Shown here piece after piece: positions 1 to 9,213 of a stretch of DNA of 64,000 nt (its first letter is position 1; every line of letters begins with the position of its first letter). The stretch spans positions 124,001 to 188,000 of the forward strand of contig NZ_CP040821.1 of NCBI RefSeq assembly GCF_005887635.2, written 5' to 3'. Under the pieces are notes generated by a model. That model saw only the letters and a program-made list of their open reading frames with translations. It did no database searches and was not told the origin of the DNA. This DNA comes from Paroceanicella profunda. Its GTDB lineage: Bacteria; Pseudomonadota; Alphaproteobacteria; Rhodobacterales; Rhodobacteraceae. A program made the position numbers and the translations under genes.

Positions 1-1701
1 TTCATGAAGCAGCTGATTTCCGAGACCCGCGCCAACGGCTCGACCTTCGTGGACTACTATTTCAAGGATCCCGACGGCGGCTGGTTCGAGAAGCTCTCCT
101 ATGCCGAGGCCTTCCGCCCCTGGGGCTGGACCATCGCCTCGGGCGTGCTGCTCACCAGTGTCACTGCCATCTTCATCAATGCCGCCCTGGTCAGCGGCCT
201 CGTCACCCTGGGAATCATCGTGGTGATGCTGATGCTCGGCGTCATCGTCGCCCGGTCGATCACCCGGCCGATGTCGCGGCTGAATGCCGACATGCTGGCC
301 ATCGCGGGTGGAGATTTCGACGTCACCCTGCAGGGGCAGCAGCGAAAGGACGAGATCGGCGGCATGACCCGCGCCGTGGAGGTGTTCCGCGAGAACGGCC
401 TGAAGGTGGCCCGGCTCACCGAGGCCGAGGCCGCCCGGGCCGTGGCGGACCGGGAGGCACGGGCCAGCATGATGGCCGAGTTGCAGCGCGCCTTCGGCGA
501 CGTGGTCGGCAGTGCCGCTTCGGGCGACTTCCACCGCCGGGTGACCGCGACCTTCCCGGATGCCGAGCTGAACGGCCTGGCCAGCGGCGTGAACAGCCTG
601 GTGGAAACCGTGGAGCGCGGTCTCACGGAAACCGGCAACGTGCTCTCCGCCCTCGCGAACACCGACCTCACCCACCGTGTGGAGGGCAAGTACGAGGGCG
701 ATTTCGCCAAGCTGCGCGACGACACCAACAAGGTGGCGGACCGGATGACCGACATCGTGGTGCAGTTGCGCCGCACCTCCGGCGCACTGCGCTCGGCCAC
801 CGGGGAGATCCTGCTCGGCTCCCACGACCTCTCCGATCGCAGCTCGCGCCAGGCCGCGACCATCGAGGAAACCTCCGCCGCCATGCAGGAACTGGCCTCC
901 ACCGTGGTCGCCAACGCCAAGAAGGCCGAGGAGGCAAGCGTGAACGCGGGCAGTGTCTCGCGCGCGGCGGAGGAGGGCGGCCGGGTGATGGCCGAGGCGA
1001 CCACCGCGATGCAGCGGATCCGCAGTTCCTCGGACAAGATCTCCAGCATCATCGGCATGATCGACGACATCGCCTTCCAGACCAACCTGCTCGCGCTCAA
1101 CGCCTCCGTCGAGGCGGCGCGGGCCGGCGAGGCGGGCAAGGGCTTCGCGGTCGTGGCCGTTGAGGTGCGCCGCCTCGCCCAGAGCGCCGCCGAGGCCTCG
1201 GCCGAGGTGAAGGCGCTGGTCGAGCAGAGCGCTGCGGAAGTCGGCGACGGCTCCCGTCTCGTCGCCGATGCGGCGGAGCGGCTGGAAGCCATGCTCTCCT
1301 CGGCCCGCGAGAACCGGACCCTGCTCGACAGCATCGCCGAGGCGAGCCGCGAGCAGGCCTCCTCCATCCGCGAGGTCGACAGTGCCGTGCGCCAGATGGA
1401 CGAGATGACCCAGCACAATGCGTCGCTCGTCGAGGAAACCAATGCCGCCATCCAGAAAACCGAAGTCCAGGCCCGCGAGCTGGATGTACTGGTGGATGTC
1501 TTCCGGGTGAATGACAGTTCCGTCGCACCGGTCAGGACGAAACCGGTGGCCGCCGCGAAACCCGCGAAGCCCGCCGCGCCGGCAGCCCCTGCAAAGCCCG
1601 CGGCCGCGGCCCCGGCCGCGAAGGTCCCCAATCACGCCCCGGCGCGCAGGGTCGGGAACCTCGCGGTGAAGCCGCAGGAGGAAAGCTGGGAGGGGTTCTG
1701 A
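1..1701 (+). CDS. methyl-accepting chemotaxis protein, 5'-truncated
   Basis: Chemoreceptor that relays a periplasmic ligand signal to CheA/CheW. The frame is open to the first base and the visible start lies inside the tail of a Cache-type sensor domain ([16 protein letters not shown]), so the true start is probably outside the window. Then come one membrane segment (about residues 52-85 of the visible 565), tandem HAMP regions (about 85-260) and the MCP signalling hairpin with its conserved tip ([23 protein letters not shown]). An Ala/Pro/Lys-rich linker leads to a C-terminal SWEGF, which fits the xWxxF tether for CheR/CheB adaptation enzymes. No che genes are nearby. Confidence 0.93.
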   Translation, partial: FMKQLISETRANGSTFVDYYFKDPDGGWFEKLSYAEAFRPWGWTIASGVLLTSVTAIFINAALVSGLVTLGIIVVMLMLGVIVARSITRPMSRLNADMLAIAGGDFDVTLQGQQRKDEIGGMTRAVEVFRENGLKVARLTEAEAARAVADREARASMMAELQRAFGDVVGSAASGDFHRRVTATFPDAELNGLASGVNSLVETVERGLTETGNVLSALANTDLTHRVEGKYEGDFAKLRDDTNKVADRMTDIVVQLRRTSGALRSATGEILLGSHDLSDRSSRQAATIEETSAAMQELASTVVANAKKAEEASVNAGSVSRAAEEGGRVMAEATTAMQRIRSSSDKISSIIGMIDDIAFQTNLLALNASVEAARAGEAGKGFAVVAVEVRRLAQSAAEASAEVKALVEQSAAEVGDGSRLVADAAERLEAMLSSARENRTLLDSIAEASREQASSIREVDSAVRQMDEMTQHNASLVEETNAAIQKTEVQARELDVLVDVFRVNDSSVAPVRTKPVAAAKPAKPAAPAAPAKPAAAAPAAKVPNHAPARRVGNLAVKPQEESWEGF

Positions 1702-1722
1702 CCCGTGGCGCCGGTGCAGCTG

Positions 1723-2376
1723 TCAGGCGATCAGCCGGTCGATGATGCATTGGCGCACGGCGTCGAGATGACGGCAGACGGCGGCCTCGGCCGCCGCCTT
1801 GTCTCCGCCGCGCAGCGCGTCCACGATGGCGAGATGTTCGCGGCAGGTGTCCTCGAACCGTTCGGGAACATTCTTGAGATCGAAGATCTGGGTCTGCAGG
1901 CGCAGGTTCATCACGATGGCGCGGAGTTGCCGGTTGCCCGCCACCTCGGACATCGTGCCATGCAAGGCCTCGTCGACCGCGCGTATCTCTGCGCGGGTGG
2001 CCGGGGTGCCCTGGCGATGGGCGTCGAGCATGGTGCGCAGCCGGGCTTCGATCCCGTCCAGCCGCTCGGGGGGCACGCGCCCGGCGGAGAGCCGGGCCGC
2101 CTCGCCTTCGAGCAGCCGGCGGATCGCCAGCGTCTCCATGTAGCGGGTGATGTCCATGGTCATGACGCGCAACAGCCGGGGGCCTTCGCGCACCACGATC
2201 CCGTCGCCCTCCAGCATCAGCAGCGCATCGCGCAACGGGGTGCGCGACATGCCCAGCTCCGCCGCGAGCCGTCGCTCCTGGATCACGGTTCCCGCGGGCA
2301 GGGAGCCCTCCAGAACCCGTTCCATGATCCGGTCGTAGGCCTGTTCCGAGAGCCGTCTGTCGAGCTGAACCTGCAT
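1723..2376 (-). CDS. GntR-family regulator, FadR/FCD subfamily
   Basis: A 217-aa DNA-binding repressor or activator. The N-terminal winged helix (about residues 10-75, ERRLAAELGMSRTPLRDAL) is followed by an all-helical FCD ligand domain. That domain keeps the metal-site pattern: Asp and His in VDEALHGTMSEVAGN, then His in EHLAIVDAL and in CRHLDAV. Members of this family usually sense organic acids. It lies downstream of an AEC permease gene on the same strand with a gap of about 100 bp, so the two may form a regulator/transporter pair. The effector is not predictable from sequence. Confidence 0.9.
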   Translation of the reverse strand: MQVQLDRRLSEQAYDRIMERVLEGSLPAGTVIQERRLAAELGMSRTPLRDALLMLEGDGIVVREGPRLLRVMTMDITRYMETLAIRRLLEGEAARLSAGRVPPERLDGIEARLRTMLDAHRQGTPATRAEIRAVDEALHGTMSEVAGNRQLRAIVMNLRLQTQIFDLKNVPERFEDTCREHLAIVDALRGGDKAAAEAAVCRHLDAVRQCIIDRLIA

Positions 2377-2476
2377 GTCGCCTCCTTCCGCGCCGGCCGA
2401 CGCCTGCTCGCGTGGCGCCCGGTTCGTCCTGACTACACCAGTTCGCCCCGCAATGGCGACCGCGCAACGCCGCCGG

Positions 2477-3403
2477 TCAGCCGGCCACCGGCCCCAGCAG
2501 CAGCATCGCCACCGGCACGGCCACCAGCGCCACCGCGGTCTGGAAGGAAATGATCGCCGCCATGAGCGGCGCGTTGCCGCCCAGTTGCCGCGCCATCACG
2601 TAGGAGGACGAGGCCGTGGGCAGGGCCTGGAACATCACCGCCACCAGCGCCGCCTGGCCGTGCAAGCCCCAGAGCCGGCAGAACACCACCGTCGCCAGCG
2701 GCAACAGTGCGAATTTTGCCGCGGAGGCGAGCAGGGCCGGGCGCAGCCCGCCGCCAAGCACCCGCAGGTCCATTGCCGCGCCCACACAGAGCAGGCCGAG
2801 CGGCAGCGCCGCACTCCCCAGCGCCTTCAGGGCGCCGTCGATACCGGGCGGAAGGCCGAGCCCGGTGAGGCGCAGGCCCAGCCCGGCGGCGCAACCGAGG
2901 ATGAGCGGGTTGCACATGATGCCCCGCGCCAGCCCGCGCAGGCCGGGCCGCACCGGCCCGCTGCGCGCGAAGACACCGGCGCACAGGATGTTCACGGTCG
3001 GCACGATTGCCGCATTCGCAACGGCGGCCATCGCGATTCCCGGCACGCCGAACAACCCGGCGGCGATGGTCACGCCCACATAGTTGTTGAACCGCACGCT
3101 GCCCTGGAAGACCGAGGTGAAGCTCGGCCCGTCCAGCCCGAGGAACCGTTCCGCGCAGAGCACGATGGCGGCCGCGACCAGCGTGGCGCAGATCAGCGTG
3201 AGCGCCATGGCCAGCACCGGAACGCCGGAGAGATCTGCCGTGGCGAGCCCATGGGTGAACAGCGCGGGCAGCAGCACGAAATAGCTCAGCCGCTCGGCCG
3301 GCGCCCAGAACGGGCCCGGCAGGAAACCGCTGCGCCGCAGCCACAGGCCAAGCCCGATCAGCAGCACGATGGGAGCCAGCGCGAGCAGGATCATGCCGGT
3401 CAT
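2477..3403 (-). CDS. AEC-family permease (auxin efflux carrier / malonate-type)
   Basis: A 308-aa inner-membrane protein with about ten hydrophobic segments in two five-helix halves, the normal size and layout for the AEC family. Bacterial members move dicarboxylates or other small organic anions; the substrate here is unknown. The conserved N-terminal opening (ALAPIVLLIGLGLWLRRSGF) and the second-half NPLILGCAAGLGLRL stretch support the family call. It lies between a GntR gene and a LysR gene on the same strand. The 141-bp gap upstream is AT-rich for this genome and holds an inverted repeat at 3460-3475, so it probably has its own promoter. Confidence 0.88.
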   Translation of the reverse strand: MTGMILLALAPIVLLIGLGLWLRRSGFLPGPFWAPAERLSYFVLLPALFTHGLATADLSGVPVLAMALTLICATLVAAAIVLCAERFLGLDGPSFTSVFQGSVRFNNYVGVTIAAGLFGVPGIAMAAVANAAIVPTVNILCAGVFARSGPVRPGLRGLARGIMCNPLILGCAAGLGLRLTGLGLPPGIDGALKALGSAALPLGLLCVGAAMDLRVLGGGLRPALLASAAKFALLPLATVVFCRLWGLHGQAALVAVMFQALPTASSSYVMARQLGGNAPLMAAIISFQTAVALVAVPVAMLLLGPVAG

Positions 3404-3459
3404 GATGCGGGCTCGCGGCGGCGGGCGGACGAGCGGCGGGGCATGGGGTGGGATCCTCC

Positions 3460-3475
3460 GTCACGAAACTGTGAC
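3460..3475. promoter_or_regulatory. inverted repeat, possible operator upstream of the AEC permease
   Basis: The sequence GTCACGAAACTGTGAC is a perfect 5-bp inverted repeat around six bases. It lies in the AT-rich stretch between the LysR and AEC genes, about 57 bp upstream of the permease start. The neighbouring GntR or LysR regulator could bind it. This is inferred from position and symmetry only. Confidence 0.4.
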
Positions 3476-3544
3476 CTCGGTGATAGGCCGAAAGTTCGTG
3501 AAAGAAAAATGCGGAATTATCACCCGAGAGGTGAGGAATTCTCG

Positions 3545-4408
3545 TCAGTGGCGCAGGGTCTCCACCAGGGCGGCGGAGAACCGCGCCCGGCCGCTGTCCT
3601 CGCGCTCCAGCAGCCCCATGCGGCGGGTGAGCTGCGGCGTGCCGAAGGGCATCCGGGTCAGCGGCGGGCTCCGCTCGAAATCGGCCTCGTCCATCGGCAC
3701 GATGGCCACGCCCAGCCCGTTCGCGGCCATGTGCAGCAGGGCCTCCTGGCTGTCGATTTCCATGAGATCGGTGACGGCGATGCCTTGCCGGCGCAGTTCC
3801 GCGTCGATCAGCCGGCCCGCCCAGGCGCGCTTGTCGAAGCGCAGGAAGGGCTCGGTGGTGAGCAGGCTGCGCGGGTCGCGGCCCGCCAGTGCCGGTGCCG
3901 CGACCACCCAGAACCCGTGCCCGTAGGCCGGGGTGAAGCGCAGGCCCCGCGGCCAGGGCGGCACCGGTTCCGTGGTGATGGCGGCGTCCAGGTCGCCGTC
4001 GTCGATGCGCCGGGCCAGCTCGGCCGACATGCCCGAGGCCACCGAGATGCGCAGCCGCGGATGCTCGCGGCGCAGCCTGGCGAGCGCATCGGGCAGGGGG
4101 CCGGCGAGGGCGGTCTGCACCGCCCCGAGACGCAGTTGGCCGACCAGGTCGGGGCCGCGTGACAGCGCCTCGGCGATCCCGTCCCAGGCCGCGAGAATGT
4201 CCTCCGCGCGCGCCAGTGCCTCGCGTCCGGCCTCGGTGAGGCGCACGCTGCGCCGGCTGCGATCGAACAGCGCCACGCCGAATTCGGCCTCCAGCAGCTT
4301 CACGTGCAGGCTCACGGCCGAGGGGGTGAGGCCCAGCGTCTCGGCGGCCCGGGCGAAGGAGCCGTGGCGGGAGATGGCGACGAGGCTCCGGAGGGCGCGC
4401 AGGCTCAT
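3545..4408 (-). CDS. LysR-family transcriptional regulator
   Basis: A 287-aa LysR-type regulator. The N-terminal helix-turn-helix (about residues 1-60, FARAAETLGLTPSAVSLHVKLLE) is followed by a periplasmic-binding-protein-like effector domain. The start is set at the ATG that begins MSLRALRSLVA; the open frame runs further upstream but without homology. The domain arrangement resembles GcvA-type members. It diverges from the TTT operon (start at 4562) and lies upstream of the AEC permease on its own strand, so it could control either. The divergent spacer carries a -35-like TTGACA at 4498 and a palindrome at 4520. Confidence 0.9.
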   Translation of the reverse strand: MSLRALRSLVAISRHGSFARAAETLGLTPSAVSLHVKLLEAEFGVALFDRSRRSVRLTEAGREALARAEDILAAWDGIAEALSRGPDLVGQLRLGAVQTALAGPLPDALARLRREHPRLRISVASGMSAELARRIDDGDLDAAITTEPVPPWPRGLRFTPAYGHGFWVVAAPALAGRDPRSLLTTEPFLRFDKRAWAGRLIDAELRRQGIAVTDLMEIDSQEALLHMAANGLGVAIVPMDEADFERSPPLTRMPFGTPQLTRRMGLLEREDSGRARFSAALVETLRH

Positions 4409-4519
4409 GGGGTCTCCCCTCCGCCGGGACTGGCGGCGCCCGAGCATGCCCGTGGCCGGGCCCCTCCCGCAAGCCCGGCGCCGGGCGGGGCGGAGTGTTG
4501 ACAGAATCGAAATTTCAAA

Positions 4520-4539
4520 GTTACTGACCAGTAAGTAAC
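4520..4539. promoter_or_regulatory. TetR-type operator in front of the TTT operon
   Basis: GTTACTGACCAGTAAGTAAC contains the perfect inverted repeat TTACT-GACC-AGTAA (4521-4534), a layout typical of TetR-family operators. A TTGACA box (4498-4503) lies 17 bp upstream, so the palindrome would cover the -10 region of the operon promoter. A strong ribosome site (GGGAGGAAAG) follows, then the tctC start at 4562. The obvious candidate binder is the TetR regulator encoded inside the operon (7701-8387), which would make it autoregulatory. The LysR gene at 3545-4408 is a second candidate. Confidence 0.6.
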
Positions 4540-4561
4540 AAAAATATCGGGAGGAAAGAAG

Positions 4562-5575
4562 ATGACCCGCAAGCATGTGTTTGCCGCGGCAGGCGTGCTC
4601 GCCGCCCTGGCTGCGGCCGGCCCGGCGCTGGCCGAGTGGAAGCCGGACCGGCCGATCAACATCATCGTGCCCTGGTCTGCCGGCGGCTCTACCGACCAGG
4701 TGACGCGCGTGGTCGCGCCCATTCTGGAGGAGGCGCTCGGCACCCCGGTGGTGGTGGTGAACCAGCCCGGCGCCTCCGGGTCCATCGGCACCAAGGCCGC
4801 GCTGGACGCCCCGCGCGACGGCTACACCTGGACAGCCAACGCCATCGCCAACAATGCCACCTACGCGGTGACCGGCCTGCTCGAGAACACCTCGATCGAC
4901 GATTACCGGATCTACCTTCACGTCGCGAACGTGCCGGTGGTGAGCGTGAACGCCGATGCCGCCGAGCAGGATTTCGCCGCGCTGCTGGAGAAGATCCGCG
5001 GTGGCGGCATCACGGTGGGCACGGCCGGGGTGAACTCCTCCGGCGGCATGGCGCTGGCGGCGCTGCACGAGGCGGCGGGCGACCCGTTCAACGCCCGCAT
5101 GGTCACCTATGACGGCGGCAACCCGGCGGTGATCGCGGCGGCGAGCGGCGAGGTGGAGGCCACCACCCAGCTTGCGGTGGAGCAGGCCGAGATGATCCGC
5201 GGCGGCCGCATCCGCCCGCTCGCAGTGCTCTCGGACAAGGCGCTGGAGATCGAGGGGCTGGACCCGATTCCGCCGATCACCCAGTGGCTGCCGGACATGC
5301 ATGTGGCGGCGGATTACTTCGGGGTGTTCATCCCCGCCGGCGCGCCGCAGGAGGTCTATGACGCCGTCGACAAGGTGTGGCAGGAGAAGGTGATGACCTC
5401 TCCCGAGCTGAAGAAATACGCCACGGAGCGCGGGGCGGTCTTCGCGCCGGCCTATGGCGCGGCGGCGCGGGACCAGGCGATGCCGGTCGTCGTGTCGGAG
5501 GCCTGTGGCCGCGTGACGCGCGGCGAGGCGGTGATCGACCCGAAGGAGATCGGCATCGACTGCCCCTCCGGCTGA
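4562..5575 (+). CDS. tctC: TTT-family substrate-binding protein TctC
   Basis: A 337-aa periplasmic binding protein of the tripartite tricarboxylate transporter family. A clear Sec signal peptide (cleavage near ALA-EW, residue 24) precedes the family-typical start of the mature protein (INIIVPWSAGGSTDQVTR), where the carboxylate-contacting loop lies, and a second loop GASGSIGTKAALDAPRDGY. It begins the operon after a strong ribosome site. TTT binding proteins generally bind carboxylates, so the enzymes downstream probably act on an acidic compound. Confidence 0.95.
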   Translation: MTRKHVFAAAGVLAALAAAGPALAEWKPDRPINIIVPWSAGGSTDQVTRVVAPILEEALGTPVVVVNQPGASGSIGTKAALDAPRDGYTWTANAIANNATYAVTGLLENTSIDDYRIYLHVANVPVVSVNADAAEQDFAALLEKIRGGGITVGTAGVNSSGGMALAALHEAAGDPFNARMVTYDGGNPAVIAAASGEVEATTQLAVEQAEMIRGGRIRPLAVLSDKALEIEGLDPIPPITQWLPDMHVAADYFGVFIPAGAPQEVYDAVDKVWQEKVMTSPELKKYATERGAVFAPAYGAAARDQAMPVVVSEACGRVTRGEAVIDPKEIGIDCPSG

Positions 5576-5671
5576 CCGGACGCCTCTTCCGACACCTGAC
5601 AGACCGGGCGCCGCCTGCGTGCACACTGCGCGGAGCGGGCGGCGCCGACCCCCGGCAAAGCGGAGAAATCC

Positions 5672-6163
5672 ATGTCCCCCAAAGCGCAACGCGCCGACCG
5701 CCTCACCGCCGCCGTGCTTCTCGCGCTCGGTCTGGCCTTCCTGGCCGGCGGCGCCATGATGGACCGTCTCGAGATCCGCCACATCCATCCCGCCAGCATT
5801 CCCGGCCTCGTGCCGATGTTCCTCGGGGCGATCCTGGCGCTCTGCGCGGTGCTGCTCCTGCTCGGCGCCCGCGGCCCGGCCAGCGAAACCGATGCGCAGA
5901 ACGCGCTCGACGTCTCCACCCCCAACCTGTGGATCACCCTGGGGCTGACCCTCGTCTACGCCTTGGGGCTGGTCGGCCGCGTGCCCTTCACCCCGGCCAC
6001 GGCGGTGTTCATCGCCTGTTTCGTGGCGGTGTTCACCTGGCCCGCCGAGCGCGACGGCCGGGAGCGGCTGATGACCCTGGGCCGCTCCGCGGTCTACGGC
6101 CTGGCGCTGGCGCTCGTGGTCAGCACCCTGTTTCGGGACGGCTTCCTGGTGAGGCTGCCCTGA
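5672..6163 (+). CDS. tctB: TTT-family small membrane subunit TctB
   Basis: A 163-aa protein with four predicted membrane helices, the usual size and topology of the small TctB subunit. It is 96 bp after tctC, and its stop overlaps the tctA start (TGATG). Sequence conservation is low in this family, so the call rests on size, topology and position between tctC and tctA. Confidence 0.9.
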   Translation: MSPKAQRADRLTAAVLLALGLAFLAGGAMMDRLEIRHIHPASIPGLVPMFLGAILALCAVLLLLGARGPASETDAQNALDVSTPNLWITLGLTLVYALGLVGRVPFTPATAVFIACFVAVFTWPAERDGRERLMTLGRSAVYGLALALVVSTLFRDGFLVRLP

Positions 6164-7704
6164 TGGACCGGCTGACCGACTTCCTGGGCGCCCTGGGCGG
6201 GCTGATGAGCTTCGCCACTCTGTTCCACGTCACCTGGTCGACCCTGCTCGGCATCTTCGTGGGCAGCCTGCCCGGGCTCACCGCCACCATGGGCGTGGCG
6301 CTGCTCACCACGCTCACCTACACGCTGGACCGCGACGCGGCCATCCTGGTGCTGATCTGCATGTATGTGGGCGCCATCTACGGCGGCTCGCGCAGCGCCA
6401 TCCTGCTCAACATCCCGGGCACCCCGGCCAGCGCGGCCACGGCGCTGGACGGCTTCCCCCTCGCGCAGCGGGGCGAGGCGGGCTACGCGATGGCGCTGGC
6501 CACTGCCGGCTCGGCGCTCGGCACCATCGTGGGCATCGTGCTGCTGGTGCTGCTGGCCCCGCCGCTGGGCGAGGCGGCGCTCGGCTTCGGCTCCTTCGAG
6601 TTCTTCTGGCTCGCGGTGTTCGGCATCGTGATCTCCGGCCAGCTCACCGCCGGCGGCAGCCCGCTGAAGGGCTACATCGCCGGCATCCTGGGGCTGATGG
6701 TGGCGATGGTCGGCTCCGACGGCATCCACGCCCATGTCCGCTTCAGCTTCGGGGTCTCCGAGCTCAACGGCGGCATCGGGCTGATCCCGGCGATGGTCGG
6801 CGCCTTCGGCTTCGCCGAGGTGCTCACCGTGATGTGGCAGCGCCGGGCGCAGGTCGCCTCGGTGCAGACCGGCTCCGGCCGCAGCCTGCCGCGGCTCTCC
6901 GACCTCTGGCGCTACAAGGGCACCATCGGGCGCTCCGGGGTGATCGGCACGCTGGTGGGCATCATCCCGGGCGTGGGCGAGGACATCGGCGCCTGGGCCT
7001 CCTACGCGCTCGCCCGCCGGCTGAGCCCGGAGCGCGCGGAGTTCGGCAAGGGCTCGCGCGAGGGGCTGACGGCGGCGGAGACCGGCAACAGCGCCGTCGT
7101 CCCCGGCGCGCTCATCCCCGCGCTCACCCTCGCGGTGCCGGGCTCCGCGCCGGCGGCGGTGCTGATTGCGGCGCTGTTCATCCACGGCGTGCGGCCGGGG
7201 CCGATGATCATGCTGGAGCAGCCGCAGTTCATCTATTCCATCGCCGCGATGCTGCTGCTCGCGACCATCGCCATCGCGGTGTTCGGCCTGTCGCTCACCC
7301 GCTTCTTCGTGATGGTGATGCGGGTGCCGCGCGAATACCTGATGCCGGTGGTCTTCACCCTGTGCCTCATCGGGCCCTACGCGCTCACCCAGCGGGTGTT
7401 CGACATCTGGGTGATGGTGGCCTTCGGCATCCTCGGCTTCGTGCTGCGGCGGATGGATTACCCGATGCCGCCGCTGGTGCTGGGCATCATCCTGGGCGAC
7501 CTGCTGGACAAGAACCTGCGCCGCGGGCTCACCCTGTCGGACGGGGACCTCTCGCCCTTCTTCACCCGGCCGATCTCCGCCGCCTTCGCGGTGCTGATCG
7601 CGCTCACCATCGCCGCGAGCATTCCGGGCGTGCGCCGCATGCTTGCCCGCCTGTTCCCGCGCCGGCGCCTTGCCGGCTCCAGCCCCAGAGGAGGCAGCCA
7701 GTGA
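6163..7704 (+). CDS. tctA: TTT-family large membrane subunit TctA
   Basis: A 513-aa permease with about 12 membrane segments. It carries the two family signature loops: GSLPGLTATMGVALL near residue 30 and the related GIIPGVGEDIGAWASYALAR near residue 265. The long hydrophobic C-terminal half (GNSAVVPGALIPALTLAVPGS and beyond) is also typical. The start is the ATG overlapping the tctB stop. With TctC and TctB it forms a proton- or sodium-coupled carboxylate importer. Confidence 0.96.
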   Translation: MDRLTDFLGALGGLMSFATLFHVTWSTLLGIFVGSLPGLTATMGVALLTTLTYTLDRDAAILVLICMYVGAIYGGSRSAILLNIPGTPASAATALDGFPLAQRGEAGYAMALATAGSALGTIVGIVLLVLLAPPLGEAALGFGSFEFFWLAVFGIVISGQLTAGGSPLKGYIAGILGLMVAMVGSDGIHAHVRFSFGVSELNGGIGLIPAMVGAFGFAEVLTVMWQRRAQVASVQTGSGRSLPRLSDLWRYKGTIGRSGVIGTLVGIIPGVGEDIGAWASYALARRLSPERAEFGKGSREGLTAAETGNSAVVPGALIPALTLAVPGSAPAAVLIAALFIHGVRPGPMIMLEQPQFIYSIAAMLLLATIAIAVFGLSLTRFFVMVMRVPREYLMPVVFTLCLIGPYALTQRVFDIWVMVAFGILGFVLRRMDYPMPPLVLGIILGDLLDKNLRRGLTLSDGDLSPFFTRPISAAFAVLIALTIAASIPGVRRMLARLFPRRRLAGSSPRGGSQ

Positions 7705-8387
7705 CCGAAGCGCCCCGACCTGCCGCCGCGAAGCCCGGCCCCGCCCCGGCGCGCACCCGCGACGCGGAACGCTCCCGCCGCGCCATCCTCGAGGCGGCGC
7801 TGGTGGAGTTTTCCGAGGCCGGGCATGCCGGGGCGCGCATCGACGCCATCGCCCTGCGCGCCGGGGTGTCCAAGCCGCTGATCTACTCCTATTTCGGCGA
7901 CAAGGATGCCCTCTACGCCGCCGCCCTGCGCGAGGCCTATGTGCAGATCCGCGAGGGCGAGCGCGATCTCGACCTCGACCACAAGGACCCGGAGGACGCC
8001 ATCCGCGCCCTCGTCGCCTTCACCCTGCAGCACTACACGCAGAAGCCCTGGTTCATCTCGATGCTCAACACCGAGAACCTGCGCGGCGGCACCACCATCC
8101 GCGCCATCGAGGACGTGGGGGAGATCCAGTCTCCGCTGGTGATCCAGCTCGGCGCCCTGCTGGAGCGCGGGGTGGAAGCGGGGGTGTTCCGCCCGGGGAT
8201 AGACCCGGTGGACCTCTACATCATGATCGCCTCGCTGTGCTATTTCCCGGTCTCGAACGCGCACACGCTGCGGGTGGTGTTCCGCTGTCCGGTCGACGCG
8301 CCCTGGCTCGCGCGCCGCTGCGCCGACGCGCAGGAGATGGTGCTGCGCTTCCTGCGTCCGCCGGCGCCCGGGGCGCGGCATGCCTGA
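7701..8387 (+). CDS. TetR-family transcriptional regulator
   Basis: A 228-aa protein with a GTG start overlapping the tctA stop (GTGA). The N-terminal TetR helix-turn-helix is clear (about residues 25-70: RAILEAALVEFSEAGHAGAR, then LRAGVSKPLIYSYFGDKDAL). The C-terminal half resembles the ligand domains of RutR/YcdC-type and similar members (TQKPWFISMLNTENLRGG). Its place inside the operon, after the transporter genes, suggests it senses the imported compound or an intermediate. The palindrome at 4520-4539 is its likely site. Confidence 0.92.
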   Translation: MTEAPRPAAAKPGPAPARTRDAERSRRAILEAALVEFSEAGHAGARIDAIALRAGVSKPLIYSYFGDKDALYAAALREAYVQIREGERDLDLDHKDPEDAIRALVAFTLQHYTQKPWFISMLNTENLRGGTTIRAIEDVGEIQSPLVIQLGALLERGVEAGVFRPGIDPVDLYIMIASLCYFPVSNAHTLRVVFRCPVDAPWLARRCADAQEMVLRFLRPPAPGARHA

Positions 8388-9213
8388 GCTGTCGATGTGC
8401 AACGAACTGCTCGCCGCCGAGGGGCGCGGGCTGGCGGAGCAATGCGCCGTCGCGCGGGCGCTCGGCTACATGGGGCTGGAGCTGGCGCCCGGCACGCTGG
8501 GCCCGGCGCCGGACCGGCTGAGCCCGGCCGAGACCGCGGCCATCGCCCGCACGGTGGCGGACCACGGGCTGGTGGTGACCGGGCTGCACTGGCTGCTGGC
8601 GCCGTTCCCCCGGCTCTCCATCACCGCCCCCGGCGTGGCGGAGGAGACGCGTGACACCCTGCTGCGGCTGGTCGACCTCTGCGCCGCCCTGGGCGGGCGG
8701 GTGATGGTGCATGGCTCGCCGGGCCAGCGCGTGCCGCCGGCCGGCGAGGCCCCGGCCGACACCTTCGCCCGGGTGGCCGATTTCTTTCGCCCCGTGGCAG
8801 CCCATGCCGCCGCGGCCGGCCTCACCTATTGCATCGAGCCGCTGTCCCGCGCCGAGACGCCGTTCATCAACCGCGTGGCCGAGGGCGCGGCGCTGGCCGG
8901 GGCGGTGGAAAGCCCGGCCTTCCGCACCATGATCGACATTTCCGCCGCCGGTGCCGCGGAGGCGGAGCCGGTTGCCGAGCTCATCCGCCGCTGGCTGCCC
9001 GGTGGCATGATCGGCCATGTCCAGGCCAATGACAGCAACCGCGGCGCGCCGGGCACCGGGGCGGACCCGTTCGGCGCCATCGTCCGCGCGCTGCGCGACT
9101 GCGGCTGGGCGGCCCCCATCGCGGTGGAGCCCTTCACCACGGTGATCGACGCGCCGGTCACCCTCGCCATCGGTGCGGCCACGCTGCGCAGCGCCTGGGA
9201 GGCCGCGGCATGA
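8380..9213 (+). CDS. xylose-isomerase-like TIM-barrel isomerase/epimerase
   Basis: A 277-aa protein of the sugar-phosphate isomerase/epimerase (AP_endonuc_2) superfamily. The usual metal-ligand set is visible: Glu in CIEPLSR, Asp in MIDISA, His in HVQAND, Glu in VEPF. Such enzymes epimerise or isomerise sugars and keto-sugars through an enediolate, or act as 3-keto-glycoside lyases. It overlaps the TetR gene by 8 bp and the next gene by 4 bp, so it is translated as part of the operon. The exact substrate is unknown. Confidence 0.87.
   Translation: MPELSMCNELLAAEGRGLAEQCAVARALGYMGLELAPGTLGPAPDRLSPAETAAIARTVADHGLVVTGLHWLLAPFPRLSITAPGVAEETRDTLLRLVDLCAALGGRVMVHGSPGQRVPPAGEAPADTFARVADFFRPVAAHAAAAGLTYCIEPLSRAETPFINRVAEGAALAGAVESPAFRTMIDISAAGAAEAEPVAELIRRWLPGGMIGHVQANDSNRGAPGTGADPFGAIVRALRDCGWAAPIAVEPFTTVIDAPVTLAIGAATLRSAWEAAA

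Noticed and set aside
2375..4162. 595-aa plus-strand open frame over the AEC and LysR genes
   Set aside because: It is the antisense shadow of two clear genes, with no domain pattern and highly biased composition.
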